Assembly (NCBI GenBank): GCA_002350625.1
Contig: DEFE01000020.1
Location: forward strand, 1 to 16,600
Direction: 5' to 3'
DNA length: 16,600 nt
Source: Lachnospiraceae bacterium UBA2860
Lineage (GTDB): Bacteria > Bacillota > Clostridia > Lachnospirales > Lachnospiraceae
Shown here: positions 6,140 through 13,160 of the stretch, piece by piece
Layout: every line of letters starts with the position of its first letter
How positions within the stretch are numbered: the first letter of the stretch is position 1
Notes under the pieces: generated by a model
The model's input: only the letters and a program-made list of their open reading frames with translations
The model's database searches: none
What the model was told of the DNA's origin: nothing
Program-made: the position numbers and the translations under genes

Positions 6140-7432
6140 TCACTTTTCCTCCCGGCTTCTTACTCTCTTCTCTTCCCTGCGTCTCTCTCTTCTCTCAATT
6201 CGTTTCTCGTCCCGCATCACACGCACGGCCACGCCGATCAGGATGAAGGCCGCAGCGATGAGCAGCGCGAAGATCAGCGTCCGCACGCCGCGGGCCGCGC
6301 CATTTGCGTCTTTCTTTTCATCATTCCCCGAAGAAGAAAAATGGCGCAGTTCTTTATACTGCGCCTCTGTCATCTCCGCACTGCCGACAGGCAGCTGATT
6401 GTAGTAGAACCGCACGGTCAGGCGGCCGTCCCCGGCGTCCTCCGTCTCGTCCGTCGTGTCCTCCAGCGTCTTTCCGGCGGGCAGGGTCACGAAGCCGCCC
6501 GGCACCTCCAGTTTCTCGAACTCGTTAAAGCCGTATTCGAACAGCTTCGCCGCGTCGACAAAATCCGACTTGTCCGGCCCCTTCATAAGCACGAGCACGA
6601 GCGTCCTCCCGTTCTTTTCCGCCGCCGCGAGATAGGTCCGCCAGGCGGCGTCGGTGTAGCCGGTCTTGCCCGCGATGCAGGGCTCGTAATAGTACTCGCT
6701 GCCCTTGATGAGCAGCGCGTTGTGATTCGTATACGTGCGCTTCTCCGCCGTCTTGTTGGTCGGCGGGATCGTGGCCGTCTCGGTCTGCGCGATCTTCAGG
6801 AAGGTCTCGTTTTTGATGGCCTCCCGCATGATCAGCGCCATATCCTCCGCCGTCGTGTAATGCTCGGAATCCGGCATGCCGCTCGGGTTCGTGAAGTGCG
6901 AATTCCTGCAGCCGAGCTCCTCCGCGCGCCGGTTCATGAGCTCTGCAAACTTCTCCAGGGATCCGCTCACCTGCTCCGCGAGCTGATTTGCGATGTCGTT
7001 GGCGGATTTCAGCAGCAGCATGTAGAGACACTGCTCCACCGTGAACTGCTCGCCGACAACCGTCCCGGCGTTGCTGCTCCCGGAGACAGCCATCTGCGTT
7101 CCCGTCTCCGTCATGGTCACGACGTCCTTAAGAGACGTGTTCTCGAGGACGAGCAGCGCCGTGAGCACCTTCGTCGTACTCGCAGGATAGCGGATCGCGT
7201 CCCGGTTCAGAGAAAAGAGCACGCCGCCGCTGTCCGCGTCGATGAGGAGCCCCGTGCCCTCGCTGATCGGCCCCATCTGCGGCCATCCGTCGATGAGATC
7301 CGTGAGCGCGACGTCGCTTTTGTCGCCGGAAGGGGCCTCCTCCGCGCACACAGCGCCGCTCAGGCACACAAAAAGCACGCTGACCGCAGTCAGCATGCTC
7401 AGCATTTTTCTAAACATCCCTCTTTTTGGCAA
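6140..7432 (-). CDS. D-alanyl-D-alanine carboxypeptidase (PBP5/DacF type)
   Basis: A low-molecular-weight penicillin-binding protein that trims the terminal D-Ala from peptidoglycan stem peptides outside the membrane. The 430-residue protein has a signal peptide (about 6-30, ending near AVCA), the catalytic SxxK (Ser85-Thr-Thr-Lys88), SxN (Ser143-Ala-Asn145) and KTG (Lys256-Thr-Gly258), a PBP5-like C-terminal domain (about 305-362), and a transmembrane helix (about 383-404) with a very basic tail. Anchoring by a true C-terminal helix is typical of Firmicutes homologues. The start given is a TTG at 7432 with GGAG 9 bases upstream in the previous gene; ATG codons at 7417 or 7405 are alternatives. 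It is the last gene of the acylation cassette. Confidence 0.93.
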   Translation of the reverse strand: MPKRGMFRKMLSMLTAVSVLFVCLSGAVCAEEAPSGDKSDVALTDLIDGWPQMGPISEGTGLLIDADSGGVLFSLNRDAIRYPASTTKVLTALLVLENTSLKDVVTMTETGTQMAVSGSSNAGTVVGEQFTVEQCLYMLLLKSANDIANQLAEQVSGSLEKFAELMNRRAEELGCRNSHFTNPSGMPDSEHYTTAEDMALIMREAIKNETFLKIAQTETATIPPTNKTAEKRTYTNHNALLIKGSEYYYEPCIAGKTGYTDAAWRTYLAAAEKNGRTLVLVLMKGPDKSDFVDAAKLFEYGFNEFEKLEVPGGFVTLPAGKTLEDTTDETEDAGDGRLTVRFYYNQLPVGSAEMTEAQYKELRHFSSSGNDEKKDANGAARGVRTLIFALLIAAAFILIGVAVRVMRDEKRIERRERRREEKRVRSREEK

Positions 7433-7438
7433 GATGCC

Positions 7439-8491
7439 TCACTCCATTCGTCTGCTCTCGACAAGCGCCTCAAAGGCCGCGTACCGCTCTTCGTAAAACG
7501 CGCTGTACGAGGCGTCGCCGCTGCGCACGGGCACGTCGAAATGCTCCGCGATATACCTGCCGATAAACCGTGTAAACTTCTCCGCGCCGCTGATATTCAG
7601 ATGCATCCCGTCCACCGTGTCCGCCGCGAGGTCGAGGTCAAACGCGGATCCGTCGTTGATCAGGTCAAGGAACGGAACCCCGTAGGAAGCCGCCAGCTTC
7701 TCGGCGCCTCGCACGGCGTCGACCTTGCTGTGATAGACCTTCTCGCTCACGTACTTCGTCGGATTGAGCGACGGCATGGCGATGAAAAGCAGCTGCGTAT
7801 CCGTCCTCTGACACAGCTCGATCAGGCTCCGGAGCGCCTCATAGGAGGCTCCCGGAAGGGCTGCGTCCGGATTCCCCTCGTAGGGGGTAAATGGCGCCGG
7901 CGCCTTTTTCATCACGCGCGCGTCCACCTTCGCGCCGAAGGTGATGCACTTTTCATCCGCAGCGAAATCCGCGCCCGAAAGCTCTTCCCAGCGGCCGTGA
8001 TACTCCGTGATGGGCGCGGCGATGCCCGCCGCCTCGTCGACATCGTAGTCTCCGGCTTTCACGGCTCTTGCGACCAGCTCCCACCGCTCCGGCGCGAACA
8101 CGGGCATGCGGTCCGTGACATAGTGAAGAAAGGCGGTCGAGTCGACCACGCTCCCCACGCGCGCGCGCACACATTCGAAAACGATGAGCCTCGGATGCTC
8201 CCTGCGGATCACTTCCTCCGCCACGCAGTAAGACCACCAGGGCCCCTGGTTGCCCGACCCGAGATTATAGGCGGCAAAGCCCTCCGTCTTCCACAGAAGC
8301 AGGGGATAGACGCCGTTCATAATCGTCGACGGCCCGAGGAATATGATGTCGTGCTTTCCGCTTGCGGCCTTGTAATAATCCGCCGTCAGCATTTCCGGGT
8401 TCTTTTCCCGAAGAGCCCTCTCCGCCCCTGTCAGGCAGAAAAAAAGGACGACAAGAAACGCCGCGCATCCGGCAAGTTTTCGCAGTTTCAT
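7439..8491 (-). CDS. SGNH-hydrolase-like protein, DltD-like, second copy
   Basis: A 350-residue extracytoplasmic protein with an N-terminal signal anchor (about 4-22). The SGNH block I Gly-Pro-Ser (53-55, nucleophile Ser55) is followed by an Asn-Leu-Gly-Ser-Gly-Asn block (76-81), and block V Asp-Gly-Met-His (294-297) completes a Ser/Asp/His triad. The LNISGAEKFTRF stretch after block V and a Tyr-His-Gly-x-Trp motif (164-168) are shared with the SGNH protein upstream, so the two are paralogues. By analogy with DltD it could transfer or remove an acyl group on an envelope polymer. The ATG at 8491 follows an in-frame TAG, and no good Shine-Dalgarno is visible. The substrate is unknown. Confidence 0.8.
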   Translation of the reverse strand: MKLRKLAGCAAFLVVLFFCLTGAERALREKNPEMLTADYYKAASGKHDIIFLGPSTIMNGVYPLLLWKTEGFAAYNLGSGNQGPWWSYCVAEEVIRREHPRLIVFECVRARVGSVVDSTAFLHYVTDRMPVFAPERWELVARAVKAGDYDVDEAAGIAAPITEYHGRWEELSGADFAADEKCITFGAKVDARVMKKAPAPFTPYEGNPDAALPGASYEALRSLIELCQRTDTQLLFIAMPSLNPTKYVSEKVYHSKVDAVRGAEKLAASYGVPFLDLINDGSAFDLDLAADTVDGMHLNISGAEKFTRFIGRYIAEHFDVPVRSGDASYSAFYEERYAAFEALVESRRME

Positions 8492-8525
8492 CTACTTAAG
8501 CGCCACAGGAAGCCGCAGGGTCAGA

Positions 8526-8750
8526 TTACATATATTTCTCGAACACTTCCGCCATCGCGTCGACGGAATTGAAGTTCTCCGGGATGATCTCCTCATAGGG
8601 AAGCTCCACGTCAAACTCCGACGACAGCGCGGAGATGATGCCGACGACTGTCAGGGAATCCAGCGTGCCGTCATCCACCAGCTCGTCAGAGCTCTCAAAA
8701 TCGATCTCGGGATAGGTCTCGCTGAGGATTTCCAGAATCTTCTCTTTCAT
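8526..8750 (-). CDS. Acyl carrier protein, DltC-like
   Basis: A 74-residue acidic four-helix carrier protein. Ser32 in the DSL motif (preceded by DDGTL) is the expected 4'-phosphopantetheine site. DltC carriers have a closely similar GLLDSM-type site and size, and the context points to a Dlt-like role: receiving the acyl group from the ligase and offering it to the MBOAT. It is unlike the fatty-acid ACP, which normally sits with fab genes and has a GADSLD-type site. AAAGGA lies 8 bases before the ATG. An 85-base gap with a hairpin precedes it, the largest gap in the cassette. Confidence 0.9.
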   Translation of the reverse strand: MKEKILEILSETYPEIDFESSDELVDDGTLDSLTVVGIISALSSEFDVELPYEEIIPENFNSVDAMAEVFEKYM

Positions 8751-8799
8751 GTCATTTTTCCTTTCGTGCTTTACTTAATAGACTTTTTTATGATCAACC

Positions 8800-8827
8800 G
8801 CGGCATGCTGCATTTCGAAAATGCCGC
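8800..8827 (-). promoter_or_regulatory. Hairpin in the leader of the carrier protein gene
   Basis: GCGGCAT (8800-8806) and ATGCCGC (8821-8827) form a perfect 7-bp stem around a 14-base loop. The loop region can also pair as GCATTT/AAATGC to give a competing small hairpin. No T run follows on either strand, so it does not look like a terminator. An RNA-processing or mRNA-stabilising site is possible, which would help make more carrier protein than enzymes. This is inference. Confidence 0.4.
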
Positions 8828-8835
8828 CCGGCCGT

Positions 8836-9969
8836 TCACTCCTCCCCGTCTTCCTCATCGATCTCGGGGTTTTCATCCCCTTCGGCGATGAAGTCCGCGC
8901 CGAGGCTGTTCGCCTCCTCCCGGTTCCTTAAGGCCGCCTCGTCCCAGGCCGCCTTGACCGCATCGGAATGCTGCGTGTCGATATTGTACTCCCTTTTGAT
9001 GTATTCTCCAAGGGCTCTCGTCACTTTTTCCGCCCCCCACATATTGGTGTGGGACCGGTTGTAAAAATCATAGCTGTAATCGAGGTCAAGGTTTTCGTCC
9101 CGGATCATGTCATAGAGCTTGTAGCCGTAGCTCTCCACCATCGTCCGGAGCGTCTCGGCGCGCCGCGGGAAGATATCCGACTTGTATTCGCAGGGCGTGA
9201 GAATAAACAGCACCTCCCTGTTCTTCTTCCGGCAGTCTTCGAGCAGTTCTATGAGCGCTTTCTCATTCGGCTCGATGAGCGGGAGCGGATCAAGCTTTGA
9301 CGGAAGCTCCGGCTTGTTGATCGCCGCCACCTTCGTGTTGTTCTTCCAGCTCAGCTTCTCGTCCTTCACGCGGTTGTTCCAGTACGGCAGCGTCTTCCCT
9401 TTCATATCGTGCCAGAAGCCGTGATATTTGGTGATATCGAAGAAGCCGTTCAGGCGGTCCTCCCAGCTCGCGTAGCCGCGGCAGAGCATCAGCCATTTGT
9501 TCAGCGACAGGTCCATCGAGTCCGAGACGCAGTAGACGGCCGTCTCCTGCTTGCTCTCGGGCAGATGCACGAACTCCCGCGCCTCCACGATAAAGAGCGA
9601 AGGGCTCTGGCTCTTCTCGGCTTCATTCATGATGAAGCGGGTGACGGAGGTCGGCTGCTGCGCCGTCGCCAGGTTGTAGGACGTATAGCCGAAGAGCTCG
9701 TACAGCATGGGCGTGTCGATGTAGCGGTAGTCCGCGCTGCTCCCGATCGTCACGATGTCGATGGAGTTCTTCTCCTGCGCGTAGAAGGACGGAAATGCCC
9801 CCTTCTGGAGCCTGTACTTCACCTGCCGCAGCACATTGTTGCTGCAGATGATGAGGAACAGCGCAAGCGCGAGAAATACGACCGCCCGGACCAGCCTGCC
9901 GATGCTTTTCCCGATCCCGTTTTCCTTTCTCACCTCAGGCGCTTCCGGCGCCTCAGATTTCTTTTGCAT
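8836..9969 (-). CDS. Membrane-anchored SGNH-like protein, DltD-like, first copy
   Basis: A 377-residue protein with a charged cytoplasmic start, one transmembrane helix (about 27-44) and an extracytoplasmic SGNH domain. Block I is Gly-Ser-Ser (76-78, likely nucleophile Ser78), followed by Tyr-Asn-Leu-Ala-Thr (98-102). The C-terminal block has Asp301 and His307, with Asn304 where the second copy has the Asp of its DxxH motif. The C-terminus is highly acidic. The Tyr-His-Gly-x-Trp motif (182-186) and the GAEK stretch after the His are shared with the second copy. It starts 17 bases inside the end of the ligase gene, so translation is coupled. The likely role is the outer-face acyl-transfer step next to the MBOAT. 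Confidence 0.8.
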   Translation of the reverse strand: MQKKSEAPEAPEVRKENGIGKSIGRLVRAVVFLALALFLIICSNNVLRQVKYRLQKGAFPSFYAQEKNSIDIVTIGSSADYRYIDTPMLYELFGYTSYNLATAQQPTSVTRFIMNEAEKSQSPSLFIVEAREFVHLPESKQETAVYCVSDSMDLSLNKWLMLCRGYASWEDRLNGFFDITKYHGFWHDMKGKTLPYWNNRVKDEKLSWKNNTKVAAINKPELPSKLDPLPLIEPNEKALIELLEDCRKKNREVLFILTPCEYKSDIFPRRAETLRTMVESYGYKLYDMIRDENLDLDYSYDFYNRSHTNMWGAEKVTRALGEYIKREYNIDTQHSDAVKAAWDEAALRNREEANSLGADFIAEGDENPEIDEEDGEE

Positions 9970-11470
9970 AAGCCGCGATCGCCTTTCTGTCCAGCTTCTG
10001 CATGCGGTTTCTCGGAAGCACGGGCAGCTCTATGATCTTCGCCGGGAGCTTGATCCGCTCGAGCCGGCTCGCGAGATACTTGCGCAGCTCCTCCGCGCTG
10101 TAGGACTCGCGGCACTGGCCGACGAAGAGAACCGGCACCTGCCCGAGAAGTCCCTCGGGATCCGGGATGCCGATGCAGGCGTACTCGCCCGCGCCTTCGT
10201 ACTCGCTCGCGATATTCTCCACTTCAAGCGGGGAGAGCTTCTCGCCGCCGATGTTGATGATGTCGTCGGAGCGGCCGAGCATGTAGATGTAGCCGTCCGC
10301 GTCCTTGTAGACCAGGTCGTTTGTGATCAGCCAGCCGTCCTTCAGAGCTTCCTCCGTCAGGTCGGGTCTTCTCCAGTAGCCGGACATGACCATGCGGCCA
10401 TAGAGCGCGAGCTTGCCGGGGTGGTCTCTGTCCGACCCGATCTCCGCGCCGTCCGCCGCCTGTCCCTCCGCGGGCAGGATCGCCGTCTTTGCCGTGTCGA
10501 TCGCAAGTCCGAGCGTGCTGACGCGCGTCTCGTCCTCCGCCACGTCGTGCACGTAGGTAAAGATCACGCCGCCGGTCTCCGAGGAGCCCCAGGTATTGGT
10601 GATCCTTGTGTTCTTCAGATGAGAAGAAAGCCGCTTTCTCTGCTCGACGGTCAGCGCGCCGGCGCCGATCTCGATGAAGCGGAAGCGCCCCATGATCTCG
10701 TAGAAATGCTCCTGCATCTGCCCGCGCAGCAGCTCCATGGATACCGGCACGGCCGCGATGCCCGTGCAGCCGAAGGTCTGCTGATTGCCCTCGGTCTCCC
10801 TGGCAAAGACAAATCCGTTCTGCAGCACCAGATGCCCGCCCGCGTAAAGCGTCGCGCGGCTCACGCGAAGCGCCAGAGAGTGATGCAGCGGAAGCGGCAT
10901 CAGCACGACGTCCTCAGACGTGATACCCACGCCGTTCATCGTGTTCTGCAGGATCTGCAGCACGGCGCGGTAGCTGAGCATGACGCCCTTGGGCTTGCCC
11001 GTCGTTCCTGACGTGAAGAGAATCTCGGCGATCTCCTCCTCGTCCGGCAGCTCATAGGCCATCGTGGTCTCCGCCTCGGCGAGCGAGGCGAGGAACTCCT
11101 TCTGCTTCACGACATGCTTGCCTTCCGGAGCTTCAGCGAGCTTCAGAGCCGTGATGAGCAGCGACGCCTCCGCGTCCTCATAGAGAGACAGCTCGTTGTC
11201 CACGATGCCCGCCCTGTCCGTCGGCACCGCCACGGCGCCGAGGAACTGGATGCCGAGATAGAGGACGAAGGTCTGCGGCTTCGACACCGCCGTGTAGAGC
11301 ACGCGGTCCCCGCGCTTCACGCCGAGCGCCTGAAGGCGCGCCGCCGCCTGACGGATCTGAGCGCCGAGGTCAGCAAAGGTCAGCGTCTCCTTGCGGAAAG
11401 ACAGCGCCTTCGCCTTCGGAGCCGTCCGCTCCATTTCCAGAATCTTATATACCAGTGTTTCACATACCAT
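9953..11470 (-). CDS. AMP-forming acyl ligase, DltA-like (ANL superfamily)
   Basis: A 505-residue class I adenylate-forming enzyme. It should activate a carboxylic acid with ATP and load it on the phosphopantetheine of the carrier protein encoded two genes downstream. Motifs seen: P-loop SGTTGKPKG (154-162), GSSETG (295-300), Asp385 in TND (usually TGD), GRSDD with Arg400, GGEKLSP with Lys411, and the C-terminal catalytic Lys492 in QKLDRK. Length matches DltA (about 500). Whether the substrate is D-alanine, another amino acid or a short acyl group cannot be read with confidence. The ATG at 11470 has GGAGG 9 bases upstream within the last MBOAT codons. Confidence 0.88.
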   Translation of the reverse strand: MVCETLVYKILEMERTAPKAKALSFRKETLTFADLGAQIRQAAARLQALGVKRGDRVLYTAVSKPQTFVLYLGIQFLGAVAVPTDRAGIVDNELSLYEDAEASLLITALKLAEAPEGKHVVKQKEFLASLAEAETTMAYELPDEEEIAEILFTSGTTGKPKGVMLSYRAVLQILQNTMNGVGITSEDVVLMPLPLHHSLALRVSRATLYAGGHLVLQNGFVFARETEGNQQTFGCTGIAAVPVSMELLRGQMQEHFYEIMGRFRFIEIGAGALTVEQRKRLSSHLKNTRITNTWGSSETGGVIFTYVHDVAEDETRVSTLGLAIDTAKTAILPAEGQAADGAEIGSDRDHPGKLALYGRMVMSGYWRRPDLTEEALKDGWLITNDLVYKDADGYIYMLGRSDDIINIGGEKLSPLEVENIASEYEGAGEYACIGIPDPEGLLGQVPVLFVGQCRESYSAEELRKYLASRLERIKLPAKIIELPVLPRNRMQKLDRKAIAAYAKEI

Positions 11471-11472
11471 CT

Positions 11473-13053
11473 TTAGAATCCTCCGTACACAAATGCCTTG
11501 GCGTCATACGCCTTGCCGTATATTCCGAAGATCACGACCGACATCACAAGCGCAAGATACAGCACCCAGCGGAACACGAGCGGCTGCTCGTCGATCTTTT
11601 TGCGGACGTCAAAGCGCGCGCTCAGGATGTCCACGAGCCACACGACCGCGAGGCCGATGAGCACGACGTGGAAGTTCTTCTCGTCGAGTCCGTGCGAATA
11701 GAGTGAGCCGTCAAACAGCGTATAGAGCCGCTTTTCCCTGAAAATCTGCCCGAAGATGAGGAAGACGCTTCTTCCGACGCCGACTGCCGTAATCATGCGG
11801 CCGATCGCGAAGAAGATGAAGGTCCGGATCATCTGCAGAAGCGCGTAGCCGAAAGTCTCCGTGCGCATGTGCAGCTTCTTCGGAATCGCCTTCAGCTCCT
11901 TGTCAAAGGCCGTCTCAATGATAATCAGGACGCCCCAGTAGAAGCCCCAGAGCAGGTAGTCCTTGCCCGTGCCGTGCCAGAGTCCCGTGAGAATCCAGAC
12001 GATCATGAGCGGGATCGCCGCGGAGAAGACCTTGCCGAAGCGGGCGCCGAAGCGCTTTCTCGCATTGCCCGTCATCTTCATGAAGCGGGGATTCATCGCG
12101 ATCGGCATGTAGACGTAATCCTTGAACCAGGTGCCGAGCGTGATGTGCCATCTTCTCCAGAACTCCGCCGCGCTCTTCGCGAAGAAGGGCTGCCGGAAGT
12201 TCTCGTCGAGCGTCACGCCGAGCGCCTCGGCGGCGCCGATGACGATGTCCATACAGCCTGAGAAATCCATGTAAATGGCGATGACATTTCCGATGACGGC
12301 GAGGACCATCTCGACGCCCGCGTAGGAGAAGACGTCGGCGAACATCGCCGTCGTCACCGGCGTGATGCGGTCCGCGATGACGCTCTTCTTGAAGAAGCCC
12401 CACCACATGCGCTGCAGGCCGTGGCAGACGCGCTCATAAGAGAACTTCGGGAGCTCCCTGAACTGCTGCACCAGCCTGTCATAGCGGCCGATCGGGCCCT
12501 GTACGATCGTCGGGAAGAAGGTTGTACAGGTGAGAAGTGTAAGGAAATTGTGCTCCGGCTTCGCTTTCCTCCAGTACACGTCCGCGAGATAACCGATCGA
12601 GGAGAAGGTGTAATAGGAAAGGCCGAGCGGAATCATGATCTTCTTAAAGGACAGCTCGCGGATGCGCGCGACCTCTTCAAAGTGGAGCAGTTTTCCGACC
12701 TTCACGTAGATGAGAACGCCGAGAAGGATGAAGACGCCGAGAAACAGCACGCGCTTCGTTTTCTTCTTATAGCTGTTGAGAAGCGGCACCTGTTCCTTCC
12801 TCGAAAGGCCCTCGGCCTCCCGCTCGAAGCCGGCGTAGATGCGTTCCATCCAGAGGGAACAGCCGTAGATGAGAATCGTCGACGCGATGAGGACGCTCAT
12901 GCAGTTGAGGCCGCCCGCGTACTTGTAGAAATAAAAGTTGCCGATCAGGATAACGATCTGCTTCAGAATCCTCACCGGCATTATCAGATAGACGATCAAA
13001 AGGACCGTAAAGAACAACACAAAAAATAAACTGTTATATGTCATAATCGGCAT
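11473..13053 (-). CDS. MBOAT-family O-acyltransferase (DltB/AlgI-like)
   Basis: A 526-residue polytopic membrane protein with about ten or more hydrophobic segments. Family landmarks are Gln-Gly-Pro-Ile-Gly-Arg-Tyr (185-191), the YMDFSG block (261-266), WRRWHITLGTWFKDYVYMP (299-317) and Trp-His-Gly-Thr (359-362), whose His360 is the conserved MBOAT histidine. In DltB and AlgI this family moves an acyl group from a cytoplasmic donor to an acceptor on the outer face. Its length is nearer AlgI/PatA (about 500) than DltB (about 400). The ATG at 13053 has GGGGAG 9 bases upstream. It leads the cassette. Confidence 0.93.
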   Translation of the reverse strand: MPIMTYNSLFFVLFFTVLLIVYLIMPVRILKQIVILIGNFYFYKYAGGLNCMSVLIASTILIYGCSLWMERIYAGFEREAEGLSRKEQVPLLNSYKKKTKRVLFLGVFILLGVLIYVKVGKLLHFEEVARIRELSFKKIMIPLGLSYYTFSSIGYLADVYWRKAKPEHNFLTLLTCTTFFPTIVQGPIGRYDRLVQQFRELPKFSYERVCHGLQRMWWGFFKKSVIADRITPVTTAMFADVFSYAGVEMVLAVIGNVIAIYMDFSGCMDIVIGAAEALGVTLDENFRQPFFAKSAAEFWRRWHITLGTWFKDYVYMPIAMNPRFMKMTGNARKRFGARFGKVFSAAIPLMIVWILTGLWHGTGKDYLLWGFYWGVLIIIETAFDKELKAIPKKLHMRTETFGYALLQMIRTFIFFAIGRMITAVGVGRSVFLIFGQIFREKRLYTLFDGSLYSHGLDEKNFHVVLIGLAVVWLVDILSARFDVRKKIDEQPLVFRWVLYLALVMSVVIFGIYGKAYDAKAFVYGGF

Positions 13054-13126
13054 AAAAACTACTCCCCGTCAACTGCCTCCGGAACAGGATTTATCATACA
13101 TCCGGCAATACACGCACTATGAAGCG

Positions 13127-13154
13127 AGTATATCACATTATTTCAAAAACGCAA
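13127..13154 (-). promoter_or_regulatory. Predicted promoter of the acylation cassette
   Basis: On the minus strand an extended -10, TGATATACT (hexamer 13127-13132), lies 16 bases from TTGCGT (13149-13154), a partial -35. The region is AT-rich against a GC-rich background. A start near 13120 would give a leader of about 67 bases before the MBOAT gene. The -35 box begins 7 bases beyond the stop codon of the histidine kinase gene. Confidence 0.6.
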
Positions 13155-13160
13155 TGTTTC

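Noticed and set aside
6077..8572. An 831-codon open frame on the plus strand
   Set aside because: It starts inside the SRP RNA and runs antisense to the carboxypeptidase and SGNH genes, whose motifs are intact. The product is rich in Arg, His, Leu and Pro with no recognisable domain. Long antisense frames are expected from GC-rich codon use.
9930..9960. GAGGCGC/GCGCCT inverted repeat near the ligase-SGNH junction
   Set aside because: Only 6 bp pair before a G-G mismatch and no T run follows. It encodes the Ala-Pro-Glu repeats of the SGNH N-terminus, which explains the pattern.
9836..11011. A 391-codon plus-strand frame opposite the acyl ligase
   Set aside because: Antisense shadow of the ligase and SGNH genes with Arg/Asp/Ala-rich low-complexity translation and no family motif.
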